A DNA stretch of 64,000 nt from positions 39,527,105 through 39,591,104 of the forward strand of contig JAPTYO010000004.1 in the NCBI GenBank assembly GCA_036873135.1, written 5' to 3'. The translations under genes and the position numbers were made by a program. Position 1 is the first letter of the stretch, and each line of letters opens with the position of its first letter. The notes under the pieces are model-generated. The model had not been told where the DNA came from. It made no database searches and was given only the letters and a program-made list of their open reading frames with translations. This stretch comes from Clarkia xantiana subsp. parviflora. Lineage: Eukaryota > Streptophyta > Magnoliopsida > Myrtales > Onagraceae. Positions 21,712 through 33,504 of this stretch are shown here, piece by piece.

Positions 21712-21976
21712 CCCATCTTGAGTCTGATCGATACTCCCACTCAGAATAATGTTTCTTATCAGAGCATCACTCCCACTGGGAATAATGGAAGTTCTGATAC
21801 CTTAACTGACAACTTTCCTTGGACGTCCTCTCGGTCTCGGGATTCTACCTCCGAGGTTAATTGCTTGATCACTAGGATCTGGAACCGAGTTGGTTATTCC
21901 ACTCCCACTGGGAACAATGGGTAGTTATGTCATTATTGGATTTTCATCCGGTGGTTCAGCAACGTGATTCTCAGGT

Positions 21977-23503
21977 TCAACTTGATTTTAGCAGCATTAG
22001 TGATTTGAGTGTAGGGGAAAGGAGCCCTCCCACTGGGACTATGATATTGTTTCCATCATCATTTACCATTTCATTCACTTGTGCTGTGTCAAATCTCCCA
22101 CTCAAAGTAAGTAGGACCTGAGATTCATCGTCATCCTGTTCCAGTTCATTCAAGACCTCGTCTGTTTTTGTTACGCTAAGCGTTGGATATTCATCCTCAA
22201 GGAAAGTGACGTCTCTGGATTCATGTTCGAACACGCCACCATTTTCTTGAGCTGATACAAATACATAACCTTTGGAGTTTTCAGAATACCTAATGAAGAT
22301 ACTCTTCTGCCCTCTAGGTCCTAACTTGCCATAACGGTTGTCAGTTGTATGTATATATGCTGCGCAACCCCAAGGTCGTAGCATGGTGTGATTTAACTCC
22401 CTACCAGTCCATGGCTCATATGGTGTTGTGTATACCGCTTTTGTTGGTACTAGGTTTACTACGTGAGTTGCAGCTAATAATGCGTCTCCCCAATATGAGA
22501 TTGGCAATTGTGCTTGCGACATTATGGTTCTGAACATGTCCAGGAGGGTGCGATTACGACGTTCGACCACACCGTTTTGCTGCGGCGTGTTAGGGATCGT
22601 TGTTTGACGAGCAATCCCATTTTCTTTGCACAACTTGTCAAACTCTTTAGAGAGATATTCTCCACCTCTATCAGTGCGTAGGGTTTTCACCTTTCGCTCC
22701 TGCTGATTCTCTACGAGCTTTAGAAAGCTTTTGAAGCAATCTATAGCTTCTGATTTACGAGTAATCAAATGAGTAAACCCAAACCGGGTAAAGTCGTCAA
22801 TGAAAGTTACGAAGTATCGTTTGCCTCCTCTAGCAGTTACGTTCATTGGTCCACAAACGTCAGAGTGTATTATTTGCAACGGATGTACGGCTTGTTGTGC
22901 TTCACCGAATGGTTTACGGGTGGACTTTCCAGCTAGACAGTCATGGCAAGTATGTTTAACCACATTGCTAGTTCCGGGCAAAAGTCCTCGTTTTTCCAAC
23001 GATTGAACCCTGTCATAGCCTATATGTCCAAGCCGTGAATGCCATCCGGTTGCGTCAGTTTCTGCTTCTCTGGAGGAAATTGCATACATTTTATTCGAAT
23101 TTACACTACCATTCAAATCCATAATAATGAGCTCGCCAAAAGCTTGTCCAAATAAGACGTTGCCTTTATTAATACGAACAAGAGTTTTCTCAAATGATAA
23201 AACAAAGTTATTATTCACAAGAGCAGAAACAGAAACAACATTTCTATGGATTCTTGGAGCAAAAATGACATTTTCTAGAAGTAAGGATCTGCCATTGCGC
23301 ATAGGCAGTTTGCAGGTCTCTACTCCGAAGACATCTACTTGAGAGTTGTCGCCAATAAATATCCTCTTCGAATCCTTCGACAATCGTCTAAACTTGGCAA
23401 ATAGTTCGTTGTCGTTGGCTATGTGGTCCGCTGCACCTGAATCAAGAATCCAAGAACGATTTGAGTCAGTTAACATTACGGTTGAGGAAACTAACACGTC
23501 CAT
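21977..23503 (-). pseudogene. Copia protease and integrase of element E
   Basis: 508 open codons. Protease: SWILDSGAADHI with the D-S-G active site near the start. GAG-preintegrase zinc domain: WHSRLGHIGYDRV and HTCHDCLAGKSTRKPF (H-H-C-C). Integrase core: IHSDVCGPMN, then LRTDRGGEY, then PQQNGVVERRNRTLLDM, which give the D-D-E triad. The frame ends near 21977 in the hinge before RT and is separated from RT by stops at 21711-21977. The protease matures the polyprotein and the integrase inserts the cDNA. The start at 23503 overlaps the end of the gag frame by 13 bases, so a frameshift lies at this junction. Confidence 0.85.
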
Positions 23504-24308
23504 ATCATAACCACATCGCGTACCTTTTTAGGGTGCGATTTGCTGGAACCTGCACCATCGCCTATCCAGCCTGGGCTAGAGGTCCCGCAGACTATCTCAG
23601 ATTTTACTCTAGGACTGCGTTGTTTAGGCTGGGTCAACGTTTTACTGTCGACAGCCTGTTGTTTCTTTCCCTTGTTCTTGTAATTCCTCTTTCTTTGCCC
23701 AGCCTGTCCTGTCACCTTTATGTCTTTTGACATAGGTGCTAATCGATTCTCCTCCATCTCGATTATTTTCAAAACTGATGAAAGATCAAGCATGGAACTG
23801 CTGACAGTCAATCCAACCTTGGTTGCTTTCCAAGATTTTGGGAGGATCCCGATTATGGCTTGAATTTTATCCCATTCAGCCATCTGACTATAATCTTTCA
23901 AAGGCTTGAACATGCGAAGGAGGTCGTGAACCTTTTCAAGTAAACTCTTGATGTTGTTGTTCAGGCATTGTTCCATGGCAGGTATAAGTGGGTGTAGGGT
24001 TACTGTCATGCCACTCCCATGTTTCAGGAAGAGAGCATCCCAGATGTCCTTTTTTACAGGAACATTCTTATACCTATCATAGAATTCCTGAGACATTTTT
24101 GACAGCAAGTACTCCTTTGCTTTCTTGTCATCTTGCCCCCATTGAAAATGGTGAAAGCTAGATCTTTGGTCAATCCTGCTTCCGGGCAGCTCATTGTCCT
24201 CTGAATGTGGTCTATAAGACCTTGGTCCTCTAGCAGAACACTGACACGTTTTCTCCACGAGTCGTAGTTCGTCTCAACTAATAGCTCAGTTTCACACGAA
24301 GTAGCCAT
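23491..24308 (-). pseudogene. Copia gag of element E
   Basis: Starts with ATG at 24308 (MATSCETELLVETNYDSW). A frameshift near 24130, in a run of Gs, moves it into the 255-codon frame ending at 23491. The capsid-type region has QGLIDHIQRTM, AKEYLLSKMSQEFYDRY, KDIWDAL and LLRMFKPLKDYSQMAEWDKI (UBN2-like). The C-terminus is Lys/Arg-rich (GQRKRNYKNKGKKQQ). No C-x2-C-x4-H-x4-C zinc knuckle is present before the protease, unlike most copia Gags. The relative E2 also lacks one. Gag forms the particle in which reverse transcription occurs. Confidence 0.8.
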
Positions 24309-25756
24309 CTATGCCGTGATACGTTACTAATGCACTTGATAATCATGCATAATCAGGAGGACAATAATATTTTGAAAAAGAATTGCAAACATCAGATTAT
24401 CTATTAGAATGGAATACGACAAATAGTGATCCTTCAATCATCTATACCAAAGCGACCCCCAGTAAACCAAGGGAAGGGGGACCGTGAAAGAGTTCACACT
24501 ATTGTCGTCTTCAATCTAATAGATCAGTCTTTTGAAAACGGTTATTCTATCGCAAATTACCGGAACGAGAATAATTTGAAAAATATGCATACCCGATCTT
24601 GGCTTTCCCAAGGCCCTTTTTATTTTGAAAGTTATCCGACAATTTACGTATGGATATATAATTCTACTACACTTAGAAAATTATCACATCATGCCATAAA
24701 ATAGGCCAAACCAAACATCATGCTTACGCGTCATGCGTCTAATGTTCCGAGGAACTCAAGCTAGCATATATAATTCTACTTTCAAGTAAACTATCACATG
24801 CTATTACATCCTCAACATCCTAGCATACGTGCCATACATGAAACTTCCATAAACATGCATAATTGGTGACTGGATTTTCGTTTTAAACACTTTTGAAATA
24901 TTAGGGGCTGATTTGCAATTCATGCTTACAATCAATCATGCGAATTTCTAGACTTGAATCCTAGGCAATTCCTACCATCACAACATGTCTATCCTATTGC
25001 GCAAACCATATATTTAAATCTCAGAGCATAGCTCACGATATAATTTCCAGCTAGCTTGACTAAGTCAAGTCGACAGTTCTAATTATATTAAAATACATAG
25101 CCGAAAGTAAACAATTGCAATTCAGCCCACTAATTTAAACCAGTCCCTAAAACATGCATTTCCGAGATCCATCCCCATAATAGTAACCGGGCAATAAGGT
25201 TTATTTAAAATGTGGAATTTAAACCTTTTGAGCACAGTTTAGGCTAATTTTAAAGTTCAAAACATTTGGATTAAAAAAATTTGACATCCTATTTTATTAA
25301 ATTGACTTAAAAATTTCGGTATAGTCAATTTAAAATCTGGTTCGGTCCGGTTCAATTAAAATCTGGTTCGGTCCGATCGGTTTAATAAAATAGGTTTTCG
25401 GTTCATCACTCAAAACCGGTTCGGTTTAGATTCACTTAGTTACTTAGGTCCAACCCTACCCATCTAGGTCGGCCCGATTAAGAAAACTCGGATTGGTTTA
25501 ACCCGCTCCGTTAACGCAAATTGGATTGGCCCATAAACCCTAGTGGGTTCGGCCAAAATACTTCCTTGGGCTAAATAGGGTTTTATAATCCACCAAAAAC
25601 TTAACTTAGCCCACAAGAAATATTAATTATGTAAAATCATTTCCAACATTGCTTATATATATATATATATACATAATTCGGCACTTATTATTGATATATA
25701 TATTTATAAATATTGTCAAGATTCTATCTTTAAGATGTAAATCAATTAACAATATA

Positions 25757-25813
<57 letters not shown>

Positions 25814-26412
25814 CGGCCAACATATATATATAAAATTATTGTCAAATATATGTTTAGGGATACAATATATAGATATATATTCTTAATCTTTTTAAGTAAC
25901 TAAATCCTATCAATATATTTTTATCCCTATCTTTTAGCTAAATATATTGATAGTTTATATATTTTACTATATAATGTGAATCTTTTCATTATCTTTCCAA
26001 TTTATAGATATATTTTCATCTTTAATAAAATTAAAATATGGTAAACAATATATCTATACTAAGCCGGCCGAATTTTCTTTCTTGCACACTAAGAAATTAA
26101 ATTTTTTACCTAATAATCACTAGGGTTTTCGGCCAAAAACACCAAGAATTGGAAAAATTGTCAAATTTTAAGGTAAAAAACCATTATGATCATGAATCCA
26201 AATATTGTTTGATAAAACTCATCTTGTTCTTGAAGATCATGAACATCAAACTTAAATATGAACATCAAATTTTCGGAAGCCCTTTAAAAACATGTAAAAT
26301 CCGAAAATTTAAAAATTTTAAAGATTAAAAACACGAATATGTGTTTAAAAATTTCGGTGTTCATAAAAAATTCAAGAACACTAGTTTATCAAAATCATGA
26401 ACTCCTAAACCT
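24309..26412 (-). other. Long leader of element E
   Basis: About 2.1 kb between gag and the primer site, with no credible gene. A block at about 24,450-24,630 (CAGTAAACC, GAGTTCACAC, GATCAGTCTTTT, CCGATCTTGGCTTTCCCAAG) recurs in element D at 60,680-60,835. This shows that the long leader belongs to the family. (TA)n microsatellites lie at about 25,654-25,671 and 25,760-25,810. TTCGGTCCGGTTC-type repeats occur at 25,330-25,440. Confidence 0.65.
25654..25810. repeat. (TA)n microsatellites in the leader of element E
   Basis: A short TA run near 25,654 and a longer one, about 50 bases, from about 25,760 to 25,810. Short frames reading poly-Ile/Tyr here are artefacts of the repeat. Confidence 0.85.
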
Positions 26413-26413
26413 C

Positions 26414-26425
26414 GCTCTGATACCA
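26414..26425 (-). other. Primer-binding site, initiator tRNA-Met type (element E)
   Basis: TGGTATCAGAGC on the minus strand, one base from the LTR end. This is the standard copia primer site, complementary to the 3' end of initiator methionine tRNA. Confidence 0.9.
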
Positions 26426-26426
26426 C

Positions 26427-27022
26427 TGTATGATTACGTGGACGTAATACTAGGAAACACTAAATTCAAGTACGTGTTAGTAATCACAATTACGCAGCAG
26501 AAGAATTCGCACATACCTTTAGTCGATTCATTTGCCCAAGATGCTGTGGAGGGAGTTCACGATCCACCAGTCGGAACCTCGTGCAAGTTCTTAGAAAGAA
26601 GTCCCATGAAGTATAGCTCCACAGCAAATCCTCTAATCAGTTCTTCGTCGGGGATAGATCCTCGGATTGATTGCTCGAAAGCAATTTGGCACACCCTTGG
26701 TGATGAACAAGGTCCGGCCGAATATTGTACTAAGGAGTGACGAAAATTCACTCCAATTTAATCTTAAGGAGAGTTATGAATTGTACTGTGAAAATCCCAA
26801 TACACCTCTATATATAGGAGGAATGGAGTGGACAAAAGTCCACTCCATTCTATATTCGGCCACCTCCATGTATAAGGGAGGCCCAATTTTGGGCCTCTCA
26901 TGTCATTAGGGAATTGGGCCAGGCCCAATTACCCTAATATGACATTTAGCCAATTGACTTAGGTAACATATACATATATTAACGGGCTACCATTTACGGC
27001 GCCCGTACACCTTATGCCAACA
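26427..27022 (-). repeat. 5' LTR of element E
   Basis: 596 bp; on the plus strand TGTATGATTACG...CTTATGCCAACA. One end is fixed by the primer site. The other is fixed by the exact start of element E2 leader sequence at 27023. It contains the TATA region CTATATATAG (26808-26817), a perfect 12-bp inverted repeat (26822-26849) and a GGCCCAATTTTGGGCC palindrome (about 26880). Confidence 0.85.
26808..26849 (-). promoter_or_regulatory. TATA box and adjacent perfect hairpin in the 5' LTR of E
   Basis: TATA-type CTATATATAG lies next to an inverted repeat with arms AATGGAGTGGAC and GTCCACTCCATT and an AAAA loop. In the solo LTR at 16741 both arms carry coordinated substitutions and still pair perfectly. 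It lies immediately upstream of the TATA box in transcription direction. Confidence 0.6.
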
Positions 27023-27147
27023 TGTTAGATGTTTGAGGAATCATTACTTGTCGCCTTCTATCTCATAGATATCCGATGTATGCAATTGGTTTCCAAAATT
27101 TTATTGTCTCCCTGATTGTCGTATAATTATCAAAGTGTTAGTATCGA

Positions 27148-30100
27148 ATGGCACCGATGAGTTCATCATGTTCTATTGAGCTTTTGAATGAGACGAACTA
27201 CGACTCGTGGTGCAAACACATCAATGAACTGCTAGATGACAAGGGTCTGATAGACCACATTCGGATGAAGATGAGCTAACCAGATGCTGGCTTGACCAAA
27301 GGGCTGGCATACGCCCACTTCAATTGGGAGCATGATGACAAGAGAGCCAATGAGATTTTGCTGTCCGAAATGTCTGCGGACTTGAATTATGAGTATAAGG
27401 ATGTTCGGTCACAAAGGACATCTGGGATGCTATGTTCCTGAGATATGGAAATGACATTGCGGTTATAATGCACCCATTTATACCCTCTTTGGATGAATGT
27501 CTAAAGAGTGACAGTATCAGTGTACTTGAGAAAGTATACCAACTCCTCAACATGATCAAACCGCTTGATGATGAAAGTTAGATGACTGAATGGGACAAGA
27601 TTCAAGCCATTATCGGGATTCTTCCAAAGTCCTGGCGAGCAACCAGGACTCTTCTGATTGTCAGTGGTTCCATGCTGGATCTTGCATCGGTCCTAAAATT
27701 AATCGAGATAGAAGAAGCTCGATTGGCAACGGTTACGAGAGAAACCAAAGTGCCATTACAACCTGCTGGGCAGAAGAGGAAATAGAGGAACATGGGGAAG
27801 AAACAACAGGTTGTTGATAGTAAAACGTCAATAAAGTCTAAATAAGGAAATCTCCAGTTAAAATCAGAGATAGTGTCTAGGGATTCCAGCCCTCGCCGTA
27901 TTGGTGACGGAGTTGGTCCTAGCAAATCGCATGTTGTCAAAGTATGCGGCGTTGGATATTTTATGGAAGCATTAGTTTCCTCATCTGTCATGTTAACTGA
28001 TTCAAATCCTTCTTGGATTCTTGACTCAGGTGCGACAGACCACATAATCAACCAATGACAATGTATTATTTTCCATGTTCAGAAGAATTCTGAATTCGAA
28101 GAGGATATACATTGGCGAAAACTCTCAAGTTTCTATCGAAGGAGTAGGGAACTGCAAATTGTCTATGCGCAATGGCAGGACCTTATTCCTGGAAAACATA
28201 TTTTTTGCTCCTAGAATTTGAAGAAATGTTGTTTTTGTAACTTCTCTTATGGATAATGGATTTGCTTTATCGTTTGAGAACTCCCTTGTTCGTATAAATA
28301 AAGGCAATGTCTTTTATGGGCATGCATTTTCCTCTAATGGCCTCGTCGTTATGGAATTGAATGGAAATGAATATTTAAATAGAATGTATTCATTATCATC
28401 CAGGGAAGAAGAAACTGATGCGGGAGGATGACATGCGAGGTTAGGACATATAGGCTATGACGGAGTAAAAACTCTAGCTCGCAGAGGGCTGTTGCCCGGA
28501 GCAACTCACGTGGTGAAAACCACCTGTGAGGATTGTCTAGCCGGAAATTCAACCCGCAAACCATTCGACAAAGCACTTCGAGCCGAGAACCCATTGCACT
28601 TAATTCATTCCGACGTATGTGGACCCATGAATGTCATCACTAGGGGTGGTAAATGTTACTTCATAACTTTCATTGACGAATTTATCCGTTTCGGATTTAC
28701 TCATTTGATTTCACTTAAATCCGAGGCAATTTCTCAACCTCGCAGAGAATCAACAGGAGCGGAAAAAATTGTGCACTGATAGAGGTAGAGATTATCTCTC
28801 TAATGAGTTCAACAAGTTATGAAATTAAAGTGGGATTATCCGTCAAACGAAGATCCCTAACGCGATACAACAGAACGGTATGACGGAACGACATAACACT
28901 CCTGGACATGGTCAGAACCATGATGTCGCGAGCTCAACTTCCAATCACCTTCTGGGGAGATGTGTTGTTAACCGCAACTCATATAGTAAACATTGTTCCT
29001 ACAAATTCGGTGGACATGAAACCATATAAGCTTTGGACTTGTAAAGAGATGGATCTTAACGAGCTGTGACCTTGGGTTTCCGCAGCATACACACATCAGA
29101 CCGACAACCGATTCGACAAGTTGGGACCTAGAGGACATAAAAGTATCTTTATAAGATACTCCATGAACTATCTGGATACGTGTTAGTGGCAGCTCAGGAG
29201 AATGCTAGTCTGGTCGAACATGAGTCCAAAGATGTTACGTTATTTGAGGACAAATTTCCAACTCTTGGTAACATCAAAACGAATTAAGTCTTAATTGAAC
29301 TAGAAGAGGATAATGATGTTCAGGCCCCACTCACTTCGAGTGGAAGATTTGAGGCGGCAAAACCAGTGAACGATATAGTAAATGAGAATGGAGACATTTT
29401 CATAATAAATCCAGTGGGAGGAATCAATCCAACCACGCATATCACTGTTGTTGCATGTGCGAATCAAGTAGAACTTGATTATCACGTTGCTGAACCGCGT
29501 GATGAGAACCCTATAATACCTCAACTACCTGTTGGAAACAGTGGGAGTGGGACAACTGACTTGGTTTCTGGTCCTTGTAACCCTGGAATTTATATCAGAT
29601 GTAGAATCCGATACCAAGATGTCGTCCAAGAAAAGTTGTAGGTGAAGGTTCAAGCAACGCCATTGTTCCCAACGGGAGTGTTTTTCCGACTAGGAGCATA
29701 TCTTCTAGAGGGAGTGTAGTTCAAATTCAAGATGGGAATATTTGAGCCTAGACGTAGTCAAAGGCACCGAACTTCTCCTAAGAAGTATCCCAGTGAGAAT
29801 GGTGAATTGTTCACCCTGAATTCGGTTGATGAACAAGTAACGGTTAAACAAGCGTTGGAAGGACCTCAAGCAAAGGAATAGAGGAAAGAAATTGAGGAAG
29901 ACATTGCCTCTATGAAAGCCATTCGCTGTGGTCGTTAGTTGATTTTCCGGCTAACCGCAGAGCAATATGGGCTAAGTGGGTTCTAAAATTGAGACTCACT
30001 GCTGATGGAAACGTTGAGCGCTACAAAGCTCAATTGGTTGCGAAAGGATATACCCAACTCCACGGAGTGGACTTTGATCAGACATACTCACCGACTGTGC

Positions 30101-31422
30101 GTTATACCATAGTCCGAGCTATTTTGGCCCTGGTTGCAAGCCTCGAGTTGGAGCTACACCGAATGGATGTTAAGACTGCATTCTTCACGGAAACCTGGAG
30201 GAAGAGACCTATATGGAGCAACCAGAGGGTTTCGTTACGCCTGGAAATGATCGTAAAGTTTGTAAATTCCAAAGAACGATCTATGATCTTAAAAAATCGT
30301 CCCGGCAATGGTACCGAGGTTCCACGAGGAAATCGTTGGCAACGGATTCGTGAATCTTCGCGAGGATCCTTGCATGTAAATAATGACCTCTGAGTCGAAG
30401 TACGTTATCTTGACGTTATACGTCGATGACATACTCATTGCCGCGAACGACGTGAGTTATTAAATGGATCAAAGTCCTGACTGGCATCTGTTTACAAGAT
30501 GAAGGACATGGGTGAAGCCACGTACATCCTAGGCATTAAGATTGCTATGAATAGGGCTGCTCGTAAACTATGTCTATCTCAAGAAGCCTATATCAACAAA
30601 AAATTTAGAAGCTTCAATCTCCAAGATGCCAAACATGTGGATACGACCTGTCGTGTATGGGTGTGTGTTGTCGAAGCGTGATGGCCCGAAAGACAAGGCG
30701 GAGCGTGAACAGATGTAAAGTGCAGATTACTTCAGTATGGTTGGTAGTCTGATGTACGCCATGCAATGCACTCGTCCGGATATCTCTTACGGTGTGGGCC
30801 TAGTAGCTCGTTTCCAATCAGACCCTTAATATCAACATTTACGGTCTTTTAAACGAATTATTCGATACCTAAAAGGTACAGCCGAATACGGACTGTGCTA
30901 TGAGGCTAGAAAGTTAGAATTGACTAGGTTCAGTGACACCAACCATGGTGGCGATCCGGATGATCGTAAGTACATCTCGAGAGGAGTACTTCTCCTTGCT
31001 AATGTCGTAATTTCATGGATGAGCAAGAAGCAATCGTGTGTCGCGCTGTCCATGATGGAATCCGAATTTGTTGCCCTCTCCAAGTATGCACATGAAGTTG
31101 TCTGGCTAAAGAGACTCTTGATTGCTCTGCTTGACGTCAAGGACGGGAGTAAACCAGTGGGGATTTACTTTGACTGTCAAGCAGCGATAGCAGCAGTTAA
31201 GAATCCGAAGTACCATAATAAGGCGAAACACATGATATTAAATATAATTATGCGAAGAGTATGGTAGAAGAAAAATTGACCACATTAGAATACTTATCCT
31301 CTGAGAGTATGGTGGTAGACCCATTGACAAAAACTTTACACAGGTAAGTTTTTGAAAAGCATGTCAAAATGCTTGGACTGCGTAAGGTTTTGGAGGATTG
31401 TATTGTGTCAATAAAATTTTGA
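27148..31422 (+). pseudogene. gag-pol of element E2
   Basis: Starts MAPMSSSCSIELLNETNYDS, with a stop soon after RMKMS. Further blocks: MTEWDKIQAIIGILPKSW (gag), SWILDSGATDHI (protease), THVVKTTCEDCLAGNSTRKP and LIHSDVCGPMNVITRGG (preintegrase and integrase), LRLTADGNVERYKAQLVAK and YVDDILIA at about 30419-30442 (RT), CVALSMMESEFVALSKYAHE and VKNPKYHNKAKH (RNase H), ending GLRKVLEDCIVSIKF. Many stops and frameshifts separate these, so it is inactive. It keeps the YVDD that element E has lost. Like E, it has no zinc knuckle before the protease. Confidence 0.85.
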
Positions 31423-32494
31423 GTTTTGAAGTAATATTCGAATGAAAGAATTTCAATTTGATTCTATGATCTTACGACGTCATAATGTTTGAATTGCATA
31501 AATTTTACGGTCTATAAACTAGTCGTTGGAGTGTAAAACTTCCCAATAAAACATGTCGAATGTGGGCCAGCCTCGTCACACATGCTCGGTCGTCTTGACA
31601 GAGGAGGAACCTCTACCATGTTAAGACCGGCTAAGAATCACAGTGTTTTTGAAAGATAAACATGGTTAAGCAAAATGATCATTTGGTTTCGGTGTAACAC
31701 GACATGATCTTCATTCTGCGTATCACCGTGATGAACTCAGTTCATCGGAAACCACATTCTGGGTCAGATAAAAATCTGCGATAGCGTATGATATTTCCCA
31801 CTCCTGACAGTATGTAAGTTCAGGTTATGCTATCAACGCGCACTTCATACTGCGCATGCCACATTCGACCACAGGGCCAGGCTCGGTTGCGCTAGATAGA
31901 ATCCTCATAATTCACATGTGCGCAAACTTCTTCACCTATAGGGTGGGACTGATCTCGGGTGCTTTATGAAGGAGCACCCGAAGTATCCTTACGGACTCAG
32001 AACTCATATTTAAGGTCAAGCTCAATGGTCTCTTCCAGGCGTACGAACGCAGTGCTGAACAAAAAAGCCTAGTGACCACGTTTTGGGAACCAGTTGAGTT
32101 TGACTAAGGGTATGAGCAATGGGGATGGTCAAGTTCACCTGTAATTCTCCGAATCTTGTATTCACTAGGTGTCCACCAACCAAATATTAGTTGAAGGTTG
32201 TGAATACTTGTACGAATGCCTTGGAGAAGTGTTCTTATGTGGAAACTAGGCAATTGGAGAATTACAGTTGGCCAGGGATAGAACGTAGCATATATATGTT
32301 TGCAGGTTGATAGCAGGTTGGGAATCAACGTTCCGTGGACGCTACAACACTCTTAACCGATGAGTAGCACGATTTTCGTTGTGTCTTTCGGTCGCACGGA
32401 AAACCTCGTATGAACTATTCCAAAGCAGGGCTGGATCGGAGAACAAATATTGATGTGTTGGTCGACAACATATTAACAGGCACCCTCCCATTCC
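31423..32494 (+). other. 3' untranslated region of element E2
   Basis: No gene seen. It shares blocks with the 3' regions of E, D and F, such as the CAGCCTCGTCACACATGCTC-type and GTGTCCACCAACC-type stretches. Confidence 0.6.
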
Positions 32495-32507
32495 GGCGAG
32501 TGGGAGT
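32495..32507 (+). other. Polypurine tract of element E2
   Basis: GGCGAGTGGGAGT just before the LTR, the same tract as in E (minus strand) and D. Confidence 0.7.
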
Positions 32508-33041
32508 TGTTGGCATTTGGTGAATGGGCCGCCATAATATGAGTCCTTTAATATAAGTCCAACACCTAAGTAATTGGGTAATGTCACATTAGGGATGTTG
32601 AGCTAGGCCTAAAATCCCAATGGACATGAGAGGCCCAAAATTTTGCCCACCTTCTCTTATAAATAGGGAGTGTTAGGGATTTATTCAGGGCTAATAACTC
32701 ATTCTCTTAAGTGTTGAGACAAAGAAATCCCTCCTCCCTAAAAGTGCTAAGTTCGGCCGAACCCCCTACATGCTTGGAGGTGCCAAATTGCTGTGAGCAA
32801 TTACCCTAGAGATCCATCCCTGCGAGGAATCGACAAGAGGCTTTTCTGTGAAGACCATTCCGTGTAGGAAATTCTTTAACAAGAATCCTTACAGGATCCG
32901 TCTGGCAGACCGCAAACTCCCCTCAAGACCTTGGGTCTACCGAAAGCAAGAAGTGGTATGTGTCTCTATTCCGCTGTGTAATTAGTTTACTGGCATGTAC
33001 ACGTGTTTTTTTTCTGTAGTAACTATCCTCTATATCCTACA
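32508..33041 (+). repeat. 3' LTR of element E2
   Basis: 534 bp, TGTTGGCATTTGG...CTATATCCTACA. Contains AGGCCCAAAATTTTGCC (one arm of the palindrome decayed), a TATA-type TTATAAATAG and the usual TTCGGCCGAACC and TTCCGCTGTGTAA blocks. It runs directly into another LTR piece at 33042. Confidence 0.75.
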
Positions 33042-33336
33042 CTAAGGTTCGGCCGAACCACTACTACCAAGAGTAGGTGCCGAATTACTTCAAGTAATTC
33101 ACTCCGGAGATCCATCCAGCAACCGAATTGAAAGAGACTTTGTTGTGGAGACCATTGCCTTTGGGTTGCCTCCTTAACAAGAGTCAAACGAAGGACACCG
33201 TCCGACATTCCGTGAACTCACCGTTTACGTCCTTGGGCTACGGCTCGCAATATAAGTATGTGCACCCTTTCTGCTGCGTATTAGTTACCTGGCATGTATC
33301 TGTTTTGATTCGTATTAATTCTCCCTAAAACCAACA
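33042..33336 (+). repeat. Copia LTR 3' half (R-U5) followed by a primer site
   Basis: Begins in mid-LTR (CTAAGGTTCGGCCGAACC) and ends AAAACCAACA at 33336. It is related to the second half of the E2 LTR. Its upstream half is missing because the E2 LTR sits there. Confidence 0.75.
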
Positions 33337-33337
33337 G

Positions 33338-33349
33338 TGGTATCAGAGC
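33338..33349 (+). other. Primer-binding site, initiator tRNA-Met type
   Basis: TGGTATCAGAGC one base after the LTR fragment end. It proves that the fragment is a 5' LTR of a plus-strand copia element of which only about 150 bp of leader remain. Confidence 0.85.
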
Positions 33350-33504
33350 CTGTGTAGGGTGTTCACGATTTTAATAAAAAAACATAATTTTTTAATCAAA
33401 ATAGGACTTTTTTTTATTGAGGTAAAATTTATTCTAGAAAATTACCCACCAAACCTTAATGGCCGCGGCATAGCCATATATGTATTCACCCTTATTACAT
33501 TATC

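Larger units (their letters stand above)
18781..27022 (-). mobile_element. Element E: nearly complete Ty1/copia retrotransposon
   Basis: Minus strand, 8.2 kb: 5' LTR (26427-27022), tRNA-Met(i) primer site, a 2.1-kb leader, gag, protease, integrase, RT, RNase H, 3' untranslated region, polypurine tract and 3' LTR (18781-19380). The domain order protease-integrase-RT is diagnostic for copia. Coding regions have only a few frameshifts. The two LTRs are only about 70% alike by eye, and the flanking bases (CAAAA at 18776-18780, TGTTA at 27023-27027) are not a duplication. The ends therefore may not derive from one insertion. Confidence 0.85.
27023..33041 (+). mobile_element. Element E2: truncated Ty1/copia retrotransposon
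   Basis: Plus-strand relative of E. It starts abruptly inside its leader at 27023, where 27023-27145 align by eye with the reverse complement of 24,309-24,430. It then has decayed gag-pol (27148-31422), a 3' region, a polypurine tract and a 3' LTR (32508-33041). Its 5' LTR and most of its leader are missing. Element E seems to have inserted into its leader, after which the left side was lost or rearranged. Confidence 0.8.

Noticed and set aside
25627..25903. Ile/Tyr-rich frames on both strands
   Set aside because: Produced by (TA)n microsatellites.
26414..26425. Possible tRNA gene fragment
   Set aside because: The sequence is only the complement of the tRNA-Met(i) 3' end next to an LTR, that is, a primer-binding site. 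The same holds for 33338-33349.
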